Of a stretch of 64,000 bases of DNA, positions 16,475-25,362 are shown one piece after another. The stretch is from Desulfofustis limnaeus. Its GTDB lineage: Bacteria; Desulfobacterota; Desulfobulbia; Desulfobulbales; Desulfocapsaceae. The position numbers were made by a program, and so were the translations under genes. Positions within the stretch are counted from its first letter, which is position 1; each line of letters opens with the position of its first letter. Below the pieces are notes generated by a model. It worked only from the letters and a program-made list of their open reading frames with translations, did not search any database and was not told where the DNA came from. The stretch is from contig NZ_AP025516.1 of assembly GCF_023169885.1 (NCBI RefSeq), positions 1,488,001 through 1,552,000 on the forward strand. The letters are read 5' to 3'.

Positions 16475-17186
16475 CTGATCCCTCCTTTCGTGTTATCCGT
16501 TGGTCGGCCAAGGCCCTATTCAGCAGCACCAGGCTGTTGTTCAGGGAAAGACCTGCGGCCGTGACATCCACTGCACAGCACAGGCAGCACCGGCCAAACG
16601 GGCGGCTGATCACGTCGGCGCCGCTGCCCTGGCCGCCAATGAACGATTCCAGGGCGCCATTTTCCATCCACCGCCGGTAATGACGGTAATGGTCGCGTCC
16701 CGCCAGACGTTCCACCAGCGGGATGGCCAGATGTCCATAGACAAACCCCTTGAGACCTGCCGGTACCTGACTGAAATCGGCAAGGACGATGGCGCCCCCC
16801 GGCCGGACCAGGCGCCAGGCGTTCTCATAGACGGCCCGGGCGGCGGCGGGATGTTTTTCGTGCAGCGCGAAAGAGATGATAGCGCAATCGAAGGTATTGG
16901 TCGAAAAAGTCGTCTGCTCCGCATCGAGCAGGTGATATTCGATGGATTCCGGTCCGCGCTGTTTGGCCTGGGCGAGCATGGCCAGTGAATTGTCAATGCC
17001 GCACAACGTTCGTTCCTGGCCGACCAGTAGGCGCAATTGCTCTCCGGTGCCACAACAGAGGTCGATGACCGAGCGGAACTGTCGATAGCCGATGTAAGTG
17101 GCGATATCCCGGCGGATTGTTCGCAGCAGCGGTGAAAGCACTCGGTCGTAGAGTGGGGCGATGGCACGGTAGGGATCGACGGTCAT
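16464..17186 (-). CDS. Class I SAM-dependent methyltransferase (UbiE-like)
   Basis: This 240-residue methyltransferase has motif I VIDLCCGTGEQL, the acidic residue of the SAM site in LCGIDNSLAML, LLDAEQTTF, and the post-motif WRLVRPGGAIVLADF. The N-terminus YRAIAPLYDRVLSPLLR resembles UbiE/COQ5-type enzymes. No quinone-specific feature can be proven. In a menaquinone-making organism a quinone role is possible, but the gene is 8 kb from the mqn operon and pairs with an SDR gene instead. The cysteine pair FGRCCLCC near the C-terminus is unusual. Confidence 0.78.
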   Translation of the reverse strand: MTVDPYRAIAPLYDRVLSPLLRTIRRDIATYIGYRQFRSVIDLCCGTGEQLRLLVGQERTLCGIDNSLAMLAQAKQRGPESIEYHLLDAEQTTFSTNTFDCAIISFALHEKHPAAARAVYENAWRLVRPGGAIVLADFSQVPAGLKGFVYGHLAIPLVERLAGRDHYRHYRRWMENGALESFIGGQGSGADVISRPFGRCCLCCAVDVTAAGLSLNNSLVLLNRALADQRITRKEGSDGR

Positions 17187-17449
17187 CTGATGGTCGCTAA
17201 CGGGAAGATCGGGGAGCGGTCGGCGTCGTCTGCATGGTTTGATAGTAAATGGCGGCGCCGGTTTTGCAAAGGAGAAACTGGACGGTGTCAGTCTTGTCCC
17301 TTGTGCTTTTGCACCCTGGATATACCGTATGATTTAATGACGGCAGCCTGAACCTGTCAGCGCACACGCCCCAGCACGAAGCACGATTCTGTGGTTGCCA
17401 TGAGCTGCATCTGGAAACAAACACGGTTCCCATAAGCTAACCAAGAGCT

Positions 17450-20341
17450 ATGTTACGTATCATTTTCCTCGTTATCGTTTTCACCGTCGTCAACCAGGGG
17501 AGCTGGCTGTCTGCCGTTCAAGCCGAATCGGCCGCAGGAACAACCGAGAGCTGCTTTTCTACCGCCTGGCCGCATGAGCACAGTGAGCTGACCGTTGATC
17601 CGAGCCTGCATTTCGGTCGACTTGACAATGGTTTGCGTTATGTCCTGCGGAAGAATAGCGAGCCGCGCGAGCGGACCGCCATCTATCTCGGGATACTGGC
17701 CGGATCGGTGCAGGAACGCGATGACCAGCGGGGCCTGGCGCATTTTGTCGAACATATGGTGTTCAACGGTTCCACCCATTTCGCGCCGGGCGAGCTGATC
17801 GATTACTTCCAGTCCATCGGTATGAGTTTTGGCGGTGATACCAATGCGTTGACCGCCTATGACCGGACGGTCTACAAGATCATTCTGCCCAACTCGGCCC
17901 GGCAGGATCTCCAGCAGGGCCTGCTGGTGATGAGCGATTTCGCCCGCGGGGCAACGTTCGATCCTGGCGAAGTGGATCGGGAACGGGGTGTGATCCTGGC
18001 CGAGATGACCGCCCGCGATTCGGCCGACTATCGTGCCTTCGTGGCCGAATCGGCGTTCACCCTGCGTGGCACCAGAGCGGCCGAGCGAATGCCCATCGGG
18101 GTGATGGAGGTGCTCAACCAAGCCGGCAGCGAAGATCTTCGTGCCTTTTACGATGCCTGGTATCGGCCGGAGAACATGATCTTGGTGCTGGTGGGAGATT
18201 TCGACACCGCCGAGGCTGAAGCATTGGTGCAGAGCCACTTCGCGTCGCTCCACGGGCGGGGGGAGGCGCCGTCGTGCCCCGATCTGGGCCGACTGGCCCA
18301 TCGGGATGTCGATGCCTTTTACCATTTTGAACCGGAACTCGGATCCACCGAGGTGGTGCTTGAGACGGTGAGCGGCAAACAGCCCGAACACGATTCTTTG
18401 GAGCTGCAGCGGCGCTCGTTGTATCGGTTGCTGGTCGGGCGGATGCTCAATCATCGCCTCGGCAGATTGGTGGAGGATCCGGCAACGGTGATCAATACGG
18501 CAGGCTATTACGAGACAACCCTGTTGGACCGGTTTCGGATTGCCGGTGTCCGCGCCAAGGTCGAGGCTGAGCAGTGGCAACAGGGGCTTGCCGAGACCGA
18601 CCGGGTCATACGCCAGGCACTGACTTATGGATTCACCCCGTCCGAAATGGATCGGGTCAAGCGGCAGCTGCTTGCCGAGCTGGATCAAGCGGTACAGACC
18701 AGCCAGACGAGAGACTCGGTGACGTTGGCTACTACCGTGTTGTCGCATCTCCAGGTTGACCGGGTGATGATGTCGCCGGAGCAGGAACGCGATCTCTACA
18801 CACCGATGCTCGAAGCCGTGACAGCGGAAGAACTGGCGACCTTGTTCCAGGATGAATGGGGACGTGGTACCGTGCTCGTCAAGGTTATCGGGGCCACCGA
18901 ACTGCCACTGGCCGACGCGCCGCAGCAGATTCTGGCCGCCTATCGGACCCTCCAGGAAGCCGCGGTGGCGCCTCCGGAGGCCCCGGAAGCGTTAGCTTTT
19001 CCCTACCTGCCAGTGCCCGATGTCGGACCGTCACCATCTGAACAGGAAACGTTCGGTGATATTGGGGCGGTACGCTACCGTTTCGGTGACGAACTGGTGG
19101 TCACTGTCAAACGCACCGATTTTCAGAAAGAGACGGTGGTTGTCTCCGTCCAGTTCGGTCAGGGAAAGAAAGGCCTGCCGCGCCCCGGGCTCGATCTGCT
19201 GGCGGCGGCGGTGGTCAATAATTCCGGCAGTGGCCGCTATCGGGCCACAGAGTTGCAGCAGATTTTGGCCGGCAGCTCGGTGCAGTTCAGGTTCCAGATC
19301 GGTGAGGAAGCATTTTCCTGGGAGGGGCAGGCGCTGCAGTCCGACCTGGAGAAGCTCCTGCAGATGATCCAGACGGTGCTGGTCGATCAAGGCTTCCGGC
19401 AGGATGCCTATGAGCGGGCCATGGAAAACTTCGCCCTGATGTATCGGCAGTTGCCGAAGAGTGTGGAAGGGGCGGTGCGGCTTTTTCTGGAACCGTTCTT
19501 TGCCGGTGGCGTGCCGGGGTTCGGCCTGCCTGATTGGGACGTGTTTTCCCAGCTGCAGTTGGCTGATGTGGTCGGTTGGCTGGAACCCTCGTTTCACCAT
19601 GCGCCGCTTGAGATATCGGTGGTGGGCGACATCGATCCGGAGCAGGTGCGCGACCTGGTCGCCCGCTATTTCATCGGTCGGCCTGTCCAGGAGATGGATC
19701 GTTTACCGCCGACCAAGCCGCGATTTCCGGCTGGCGAAACCCTGCAGGAGTCGGTTGCCACCAGTATCGACAAGGCGGTCGTCAGAACGGCTTGGCTGAC
19801 CGAGGATTTTTGGGATATTTCGCGTTCCCGGCGGTTGCACGTGCTGGCGGCGGTCTTCGAAGACCGGCTGCGCCGGGAGGTGCGGGAGCGGCTCGGAGCC
19901 AGCTATTCCCCCGGCGTCTACAGCTACACCAGCAGGTCTTACGAGGGGTACGGCATGGTGGTGGCCGAGGTGGTGGCGGAGAGCGGCCGAGTCGAGACGG
20001 TCGGCGAGGCTATCGAGGCCGTTGCCGCCTCACTGCGGAACGCGGTGATCGATGATGCGGAACTGGAGCGGGCCAAGAACCCGTTGGCCACTTCACTGAA
20101 ACAGTCGGTCCGCAGCAATAGGTACTGGCTCCATTCGGTCCTTGCCCTGTCCTCGCGCCACCCGGAGCAGCTCCGTTGGCCGTTGACCATGGTCGATGAC
20201 TTCGCGGCGGTGACCGGAGAAGAGGTGCGAACGCTGGCTGATCGTTACCTGGTGCCGCAACGCCGGGCCGTCGGTATCGTCAAGCCGGCGGCACCGGTGC
20301 ACGAGACCTCGGAGACGGTACTGGAGGAAGCGCTCAATTGA
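17450..20341 (+). CDS. M16-family zinc metalloprotease (pitrilysin-like), exported
   Basis: This 963-residue protein starts with a signal peptide (MLRIIFLVIVFTVVNQGSWL, cut near AVQAE). The inverted zinc motif HFVEH is at residues 98-102, with the third ligand expected in the LAEMTARDSADYRAF region. Two further M16 C-type domains give the four-domain length of a full pitrilysin/PqqL-type peptidase. LGASYSPGVYSYTSRSYEGY near the C-terminus is the R/Y substrate-positioning region. It probably acts in the periplasm. The stop overlaps the convergent cbiL gene by 8 bp. Confidence 0.9.
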   Translation: MLRIIFLVIVFTVVNQGSWLSAVQAESAAGTTESCFSTAWPHEHSELTVDPSLHFGRLDNGLRYVLRKNSEPRERTAIYLGILAGSVQERDDQRGLAHFVEHMVFNGSTHFAPGELIDYFQSIGMSFGGDTNALTAYDRTVYKIILPNSARQDLQQGLLVMSDFARGATFDPGEVDRERGVILAEMTARDSADYRAFVAESAFTLRGTRAAERMPIGVMEVLNQAGSEDLRAFYDAWYRPENMILVLVGDFDTAEAEALVQSHFASLHGRGEAPSCPDLGRLAHRDVDAFYHFEPELGSTEVVLETVSGKQPEHDSLELQRRSLYRLLVGRMLNHRLGRLVEDPATVINTAGYYETTLLDRFRIAGVRAKVEAEQWQQGLAETDRVIRQALTYGFTPSEMDRVKRQLLAELDQAVQTSQTRDSVTLATTVLSHLQVDRVMMSPEQERDLYTPMLEAVTAEELATLFQDEWGRGTVLVKVIGATELPLADAPQQILAAYRTLQEAAVAPPEAPEALAFPYLPVPDVGPSPSEQETFGDIGAVRYRFGDELVVTVKRTDFQKETVVVSVQFGQGKKGLPRPGLDLLAAAVVNNSGSGRYRATELQQILAGSSVQFRFQIGEEAFSWEGQALQSDLEKLLQMIQTVLVDQGFRQDAYERAMENFALMYRQLPKSVEGAVRLFLEPFFAGGVPGFGLPDWDVFSQLQLADVVGWLEPSFHHAPLEISVVGDIDPEQVRDLVARYFIGRPVQEMDRLPPTKPRFPAGETLQESVATSIDKAVVRTAWLTEDFWDISRSRRLHVLAAVFEDRLRREVRERLGASYSPGVYSYTSRSYEGYGMVVAEVVAESGRVETVGEAIEAVAASLRNAVIDDAELERAKNPLATSLKQSVRSNRYWLHSVLALSSRHPEQLRWPLTMVDDFAAVTGEEVRTLADRYLVPQRRAVGIVKPAAPVHETSETVLEEALN

Positions 20342-21083
20342 CCAGGATCCGAGCGGTGATTGGTTGTTTGCGGACGATGATGGTCGAGTAATAGTGGGGT
20401 TGATCGACAATCTCATCGAGCCGCAGCCGGATCGATTCCCGGCCGGTGCCCGCCCGTTCCACGAGTACCGCCTGGTCGAGCAGGTTGCAGGAGCGGAGCA
20501 GGTCGATCAAACGGGGCAGCACCCGGTGAACCTTCATCAGCACGATCGTGTCGAAGCCGTTCAGCACCTCGGTTAAACGGTTGTCGGAAAACGTGGCCGG
20601 GACCACCGCCACCATCTCGTCGCCGAGGCAGATGGGTTGGGCCAGTGCCGCCGAACAACTACTCATCGCCGCGACGCCGGGAACGAAGCGAACACGGACG
20701 TCAGAGCGCAGACCGCAGAGCGTCTCATACAAATAGTAGCCGGTGGAATAGATGGCGGGGTCCCCCAAGGTCGGGAAGCAGACGTCGTTGCCTCTGTCAA
20801 GGTGGTGCAGGACGGTCTGGGCGGCGTGGTGCCAGGCCACCAGCACGTCCGGGTCCGGCTCCCGGCCGGAATGGATTTTCTTCATGGGGAAGTGCACTTC
20901 CACCACCTGTTTGGCGCCAAGGTCGACCGCTTGAGAGAGGATGGCCAGGGCGGTGGAGGTACCGTTCTCGGAACCGCGGGGTGACACGATCACCGGGCAG
21001 GCGGCGGCGGTCTTGACGGCCTTGACGGTGAGCAGATCCGGATCTCCCGGTCCGGTACCGATGATGTAGAGCGTTGCGGTCAT
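20334..21083 (-). CDS. cbiL: Precorrin-2/cobalt-factor II C20-methyltransferase
   Basis: This 249-residue tetrapyrrole methylase of corrin-ring synthesis uses SAM to methylate C20. It has the family P-loop start LYIIGTGPGDPDLLTVKAV, the CobI/CbiL-specific VIVSPRGSENGTSTA, and FPTLGDPAIYSTGYYLYE followed by VRFVPGVAAMSSCSAAL. It is the last gene of the riboswitch-controlled btuC-btuD-btuF-cbiL operon, 25 nt after btuF. Sequence alone does not separate the aerobic CobI from the anaerobic CbiL. The anaerobic route is inferred from the overall gene content. Confidence 0.9.
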   Translation of the reverse strand: MTATLYIIGTGPGDPDLLTVKAVKTAAACPVIVSPRGSENGTSTALAILSQAVDLGAKQVVEVHFPMKKIHSGREPDPDVLVAWHHAAQTVLHHLDRGNDVCFPTLGDPAIYSTGYYLYETLCGLRSDVRVRFVPGVAAMSSCSAALAQPICLGDEMVAVVPATFSDNRLTEVLNGFDTIVLMKVHRVLPRLIDLLRSCNLLDQAVLVERAGTGRESIRLRLDEIVDQPHYYSTIIVRKQPITARILVN

Positions 21084-21107
21084 GGCGGTTCCCTTTGGTT
21101 GAAGTGT

Positions 21108-22094
21108 TCAGGGATAGAGCAATCGGTTGAGCAGCTCGATGCCTTCGAGCAGCCGTGGAGTGGGCCGGGCCACCACGTCCTCGTCGATGAGGTGGACACG
21201 GCCGTTGCGGATCGCTTTGATGGCCCCGAAACCGGGCTCGTTGATCAGTTCTTCGACGGTGATCCGGTTCATCCGGCCTGATTGGGCCAGAAAGACATCG
21301 ATGAGGTCGGCCTTGGCGAGGATTCGTTCCTTGCTGTAATCGGCGATATTGGTGCCCCGCCTTGCTACTGCATCGTCGGCGATGTTGACGCCGCCGGCGG
21401 CCTCCAGACAGAACAGGGCGATCGACTGCGGGGAAAAGGTGCGCATGCGTTGATGAATGGCCTCGAAATAGACGCGCGGCCGTTGTTCGTGCGGTATGGC
21501 TGCTGTTCTGCGGCGCAGCTCCGCCAGGGCGTCGGTAAAGCGCTCGATCATCCGGTCTGCCTCCCGGCTACGACCGCTCAGCGTGCCCAACGCCTGCCAG
21601 TAGGTATACAGCTCTTTTGCCGTGGTCGGTTGCAGGGAGATGACGGCGATGCCGTAGCGCTGCAGTTGCTGTACCAGGTTCGGCTTGCTGTGCTTGATCA
21701 TGGGCCGGATAAGGAGGCAGTCCGGCTCGGCGGCGATGAATTTTTCCGCCGTGTCGTGCATGGAAAAGCGGGCTTTGCCGAGGATCGATGGTGGTTCGGT
21801 ATCGCTGGTGGATATGCCCAGCAGAGCGTCGGCCGCTCCCATTGCCGCGAGGTTTTCCGTATGGGCCGGATAGAGTGAGATGATGCGGCTGCAGGTACGC
21901 TCCAGCCGGTGGCTGATGCCGTCGTCGTCGGTCACCTGCACGGCGGCGAGAACCCCGGCGGGCAGCAAAAACGTGCAGCACCAGAGCAGCAGGGCAGTCC
22001 AGGCCTTCTGCCCGGCGCCGGCGGCAACCCGACTAAACGTCGGCCACGACGGAGGTGCAGGGGTAATCTGCTGCGGGGATGGCGGCTGGGTCAT
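21108..22094 (-). CDS. btuF: Corrinoid/cobalamin ABC transporter substrate-binding protein
   Basis: This 328-residue periplasmic binding protein of the BtuF/FecB class has a long N-terminal lead and a hydrophobic export segment around residues 32-50 (AWTALLLWCCTFLLPAGVLA). The binding-domain marks are RIISLYPAHTENLAAMGA, DALLGIS and the C-terminal NGRVHLIDEDVVARPTPRLL. It probably captures corrinoids for the BtuCD complex encoded just upstream, since the operon is controlled by a B12 riboswitch. It overlaps btuD by 4 bp. Confidence 0.85.
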   Translation of the reverse strand: MTQPPSPQQITPAPPSWPTFSRVAAGAGQKAWTALLLWCCTFLLPAGVLAAVQVTDDDGISHRLERTCSRIISLYPAHTENLAAMGAADALLGISTSDTEPPSILGKARFSMHDTAEKFIAAEPDCLLIRPMIKHSKPNLVQQLQRYGIAVISLQPTTAKELYTYWQALGTLSGRSREADRMIERFTDALAELRRRTAAIPHEQRPRVYFEAIHQRMRTFSPQSIALFCLEAAGGVNIADDAVARRGTNIADYSKERILAKADLIDVFLAQSGRMNRITVEELINEPGFGAIKAIRNGRVHLIDEDVVARPTPRLLEGIELLNRLLYP

Positions 22095-22888
22095 GGCTGC
22101 GGTTGTTCCTGATAGTGAAAACTGATGTGGGCGCTACGGCTGCAGGGCCGGCAGAGTTCGGCGTCGATCCCGTAGAGCTGTTTCACCAGAGTCGGTGAAA
22201 TGGTCGTGGTCGCCGGACCGAATCCGTGCAGCCTGCCGTCCCGCAGAACGATCACCCGATCACAGAAGGCCAGGGCCAGATTCAGATCGTGCAGGGCGGC
22301 GACGACGGTTCGGCCGTCCCGGGTGAGCCGTGCCACGAGCCGCATGATGGCCAGGCTATGGTTGAGATCGAGATTGGCGGTCACCTCGTCGAGGAGCAGG
22401 TAGGCGGTATCCTGGGTCAAGGCCCGGGCGATCATCACCCGTTGTTTCTCGCCGCCGGACAGCCGGCGTACCGAGCGGTGGCGAAAGAGCTCGATCTCCA
22501 TGGCCGCCATCGACTCCTCGACCAGGGCCAGATCCTCCTCGGTCGGCTGGGCAAACCGGGATAGGTAGGGATGACGGCCCATCAGCACCACATCATGGAC
22601 GGAAAAGTCGAAATTGAGCGAGAAACTCTGCGGTACAACGGTCAGCAGGCGGGCCCGTTGCGCCGTCGAATACCGGTTGAGCGCCTGGCCGTCCAGCGCG
22701 ATGGAGCCGCCGGAAGGGGTCAGCTGGCCGGCGAGCAGGCTGAGCAGGGTGGTCTTGCCGCTGCCGTTGGGACCGATCAGGCCGTAGAAACGGCCCGGTT
22801 CCAGGTCCAGCGAGATGTGCTGCAGCGACATCTGTGACCCGTAGGCGAAGCGTAAGTCCCGGATATGAAAGCCTTTGGTGCCGGTCAT
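22091..22888 (-). CDS. btuD: Corrinoid ABC transporter ATP-binding protein
   Basis: This 265-residue ATPase has Walker A GPNGSGKTT (39-47), the Q-loop VVPQSFSLNFDFSVHDVVL, the signature RRLSGGEKQRVMIARAL, and Walker B AYLLLDEVTANLD with the H-loop ALHDLNLAL. It is of the FecE/BtuD class that energises vitamin B12 or siderophore import. The start at 22888 overlaps the permease stop by 1 nt. The frame is open further upstream, but that stretch is antisense-type sequence inside the permease gene and was excluded. Confidence 0.9.
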   Translation of the reverse strand: MTGTKGFHIRDLRFAYGSQMSLQHISLDLEPGRFYGLIGPNGSGKTTLLSLLAGQLTPSGGSIALDGQALNRYSTAQRARLLTVVPQSFSLNFDFSVHDVVLMGRHPYLSRFAQPTEEDLALVEESMAAMEIELFRHRSVRRLSGGEKQRVMIARALTQDTAYLLLDEVTANLDLNHSLAIMRLVARLTRDGRTVVAALHDLNLALAFCDRVIVLRDGRLHGFGPATTTISPTLVKQLYGIDAELCRPCSRSAHISFHYQEQPQP

Positions 22889-23961
22889 CAGCGCCACTGC
22901 TCCAATTGACTCTTGCGGAAGATGTAGCAAAAGAACGGACCGCCGATCAGCGCGGTCAGCACCCCGATAGGCAGCTCTGTCGGCAGGAGCACCCGGGTCA
23001 CGGTATCCGCACAGAGCAGCAGCAGGCAGCCGCAGAGAAAGCTGCAGGGCAGCAGCAGCCGGTTGGCGGGGCCGAGGAGCAGGCGGACGAAATGGGGAAC
23101 GATCAGGCCGATGAAACCGATGATGCCGGAGACGCTGACGCAGGCGGCGGTGGCCAGCGAGGAGGTGATGAGCAGGCGGCGGCGCACGGTGCGGGTATCG
23201 ATGCCCAGTGCGTCGGCGGTCCGGTCGCCCAGCGACATGATGTCCAACTCCCGGGCATGCACCATGATCAGGGCGCAACAGGGAATCACCAGCAGCAGCA
23301 GGATCAGGACATCGAGCCAGCTTCTGCCGACGAAACTGCCCATCAGCCAGAAGATGATGGCGTTCACCTGCTCATCGGCGAGAAATTTGATCAGACTGAT
23401 GCCGGCCGAGAGGATGGCGGCGATGATGATGCCGGACAGGATCAGGCTGTTTGATGACAGGCGGGCGGAAGGCGCCGCCAGGGCGAAGACGCCGTACAGG
23501 GTGGCGACCGCGCCGCCAAAGGCGCAGAGCGGAATGAGCAGCGTTCCCGGCAGGCTGAGGCCGAGCATTAACAGCAGGATGGCCAGCGATGCCCCGAAGG
23601 CGGCGCCCGAGGAGATGCCAAGAGTGTACGGGTCAGCCAGCGGATTTTGCAGCAGCGATTGGAACACGCAGCCGGCCACCGCCAGGCCGCCGCCGACCAG
23701 CGTGGCGCAGAGAATCCGGGGCAGCCGTACTTCCATGATGACAAAGGGGTGGCTGTCCGGGATGGTGGCGGGGAGGCTGCCACCCCACTGTCCGAAGAGG
23801 ATGTGCAGGATCTCCAGCGGGCCGATCCGGATGTAGCCCAGACCGGTGGCGACGACGATCGCCACCAGCAGGGTGACGCTCAACGCGACGAGCAGGCCGA
23901 CACGCGCGAGGCGTCGTGGTTCGTCGGGCGCGGCTGTCTTGACGGTGGTGCGGCTGGTCAT
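22888..23961 (-). CDS. btuC: Corrinoid ABC transporter permease (BtuC/FecCD family)
   Basis: This protein of about 357 residues has around ten membrane helices typical of FecCD permeases, with PRILCATLVGGGLAVAGCVF, QNPLADPYTLGISSGAAFGA, and the C-terminal GFIGLIVPHFVRLLLGP that couples to the ATPase. It is the first gene after the cobalamin riboswitch, so B12 specificity is likely. The ATG at 23961 is preferred over a TTG at 23973. The terminator stem of the riboswitch ends only 11 nt before this start. Confidence 0.9.
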   Translation of the reverse strand: MTSRTTVKTAAPDEPRRLARVGLLVALSVTLLVAIVVATGLGYIRIGPLEILHILFGQWGGSLPATIPDSHPFVIMEVRLPRILCATLVGGGLAVAGCVFQSLLQNPLADPYTLGISSGAAFGASLAILLLMLGLSLPGTLLIPLCAFGGAVATLYGVFALAAPSARLSSNSLILSGIIIAAILSAGISLIKFLADEQVNAIIFWLMGSFVGRSWLDVLILLLLVIPCCALIMVHARELDIMSLGDRTADALGIDTRTVRRRLLITSSLATAACVSVSGIIGFIGLIVPHFVRLLLGPANRLLLPCSFLCGCLLLLCADTVTRVLLPTELPIGVLTALIGGPFFCYIFRKSQLEQWR

Positions 23962-23971
23962 TGGCAGGTCC

Positions 23972-24007
23972 AAAAAAAATCCCCGGATCCAGTGATGATC
24001 CGGGGAT
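23972..24007 (-). terminator. Riboswitch-controlled terminator before btuC
   Basis: On the minus strand an 11-bp perfect stem ATCCCCGGATC/GATCCGGGGAT with a 6-nt loop is followed by an unbroken run of eight or more T. It lies between the cobalamin aptamer and btuC and is the expected expression platform. With B12 bound the stem should form and stop transcription. Confidence 0.9.
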
Positions 24008-24067
24008 GCCCTGTTTTTTCCACGTATCGTCTGCCGGCTTCCTGTTCCACGGGGAGCCTATCGGTCG

Positions 24068-24237
24068 CTCAGGCAGGTCTTCTGACTTCCGGTTCACTCT
24101 ACTGATTGCGCCTTCCCGGCCGGATTCGGCCAGTGACATCGTGCAACGTTCGTCCCGGTTACAGCGGCGGGCCCGTCTCCGATTCGCACGGAGTTCCCTA
24201 TTAAACCCGGTCGGTGACAGAACCGGGTACCTGAGGT
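24068..24237 (-). promoter_or_regulatory. Cobalamin riboswitch (AdoCbl class aptamer)
   Basis: On the minus strand the hallmark elements occur in order. These are GGGAACTCCGTGCGAATCGG (the conserved core), CCCGCCGCTGTAACCGGGA, then GTCACTGGCC...GGGAAGGCGC, and the terminal B12-box part GAAGTCAGAAGACCTGCC. The kissing-loop and core segments are intact. It directly precedes the terminator and the btuC-btuD-btuF-cbiL operon, so high cobalamin should switch off import and one corrin-synthesis step together. Confidence 0.95.
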
Positions 24238-24244
24238 CTTCTTT

Positions 24245-24273
24245 CTTCTACCGCCCCTGGCCCTATTTGTCAA
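24245..24273 (-). promoter_or_regulatory. Promoter for the riboswitch operon
   Basis: On the minus strand TTGACA (24273-24268), a 17-bp spacer and TAGAAG (24250-24245) lie just upstream of the aptamer. The -35 matches consensus perfectly and the -10 is moderate. Confidence 0.65.
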
Positions 24274-24318
24274 CGATGCATCGAAAACGAAGCTCCACCA
24301 CGGATGCTGACCGTGGGT

Positions 24319-25290
24319 TCAGGCGGCGGTGACGACGATATAGATGGCGGCGGCAAGAGCCAGGCTGACGACGCGGAACAATTGATTGTAGACGATCAGG
24401 GCCACCGCCAGCTTTGGCTTGAAGATACCGGCGTAATAGGGGAGCTGATGGCGGACGGCGCGCAGCGGCGAGGAGAGGATGTTGCCGATCAGCAGGGCGA
24501 TGATGATCTCCCGGTGAGAGAGGACGTTGTCCTGCAGGAGCGCTCCGGCGGCGGCCAGGCCGGCGGTCAGTTCGGCGGCCATCTGCAGGACGATGATGCC
24601 GATTGCCTGCGGTGAAAGCCAGGGCAGGAAGGAGAGGTAACCGGCCACCTGCTCTTCCAGCCAGGCGAAAAAGGCCATCCGGTTCATGATGAAAATGACG
24701 ATATAGATGGGCACCGTGAACAGGGTGATCTTGCGTATCCGCTTCTTGAAGCGGCGCCATGCCTTCCGGCCCACGTCCTGCCAATTGGTCGGTTTGGCGG
24801 CGGGGGGAGTCAGGGCCGTCGAGGCGTGCGTCGGGTTGAGCAGCCATCGGCCGACGGCGACGATGGTCAGGGTACGCAACAAGGCGGCGACAAAGGTGAT
24901 GCCCACGTAGATGAAGGCCGCACCTTTGATCAACGGCAGGGTGATGAAGATCATGGTCGGCAGGTGTAAAAAATAGGTGGGCAGGCTGTTGAACAGATTG
25001 GCCAGAATCAATTCCTTCCGGTCGATCTCGCCACGATCGTAGGCCTCGGCAAGCATGGTGTTGGCTGCCACTCCGGAGATCAGGGCCATGACGAACGCGG
25101 CTCCGACCCGTTCGGAGAACCGGCCCCAGACGATCAGGGGGCGGGCGATTCGAGCGACTTTAGCGGTCCAGTTCAGCGACTCCAGGACGTTGGCGACCAG
25201 CAGGCCGACGGAAATGAAGAAGAGCAATCTGATCAGCGGCCAGACCAGCTGCGACCAGAGCATGGCCAAGGTGTCGACGGATAATTCCAT
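24319..25290 (-). CDS. Nucleoside-recognition (Gate) domain membrane protein
   Basis: This 323-residue integral membrane protein has about eight hydrophobic helices. The two Gate-like halves are seen as ERVGAAFVMALISGVAANTM and IIVLQMAAELTAGLAAAGAL, resembling the SpmA/SpmB and nucleoside-recognition family. The family's substrates are mostly undefined. It lies just upstream of the B12 riboswitch on the same strand. It precedes the riboswitch promoter and so is not under its control. A metal or corrinoid link is therefore only suggested by position. Confidence 0.72.
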   Translation of the reverse strand: MELSVDTLAMLWSQLVWPLIRLLFFISVGLLVANVLESLNWTAKVARIARPLIVWGRFSERVGAAFVMALISGVAANTMLAEAYDRGEIDRKELILANLFNSLPTYFLHLPTMIFITLPLIKGAAFIYVGITFVAALLRTLTIVAVGRWLLNPTHASTALTPPAAKPTNWQDVGRKAWRRFKKRIRKITLFTVPIYIVIFIMNRMAFFAWLEEQVAGYLSFLPWLSPQAIGIIVLQMAAELTAGLAAAGALLQDNVLSHREIIIALLIGNILSSPLRAVRHQLPYYAGIFKPKLAVALIVYNQLFRVVSLALAAAIYIVVTAA

Positions 25291-25362
25291 GGGCGGTACC
25301 GGGTCAGCGGCTGTGTCGTCGCCGGGTGAGAAACGCCCAGAGATAAAGCGGTTCAGGACGGT

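Noticed and set aside
22889-23278. N-terminal extension of btuD by 130 codons
   Set aside because: The extra part is proline/arginine-rich sequence antiparallel to permease codon positions. The ABC ATPase family start is at 22888.
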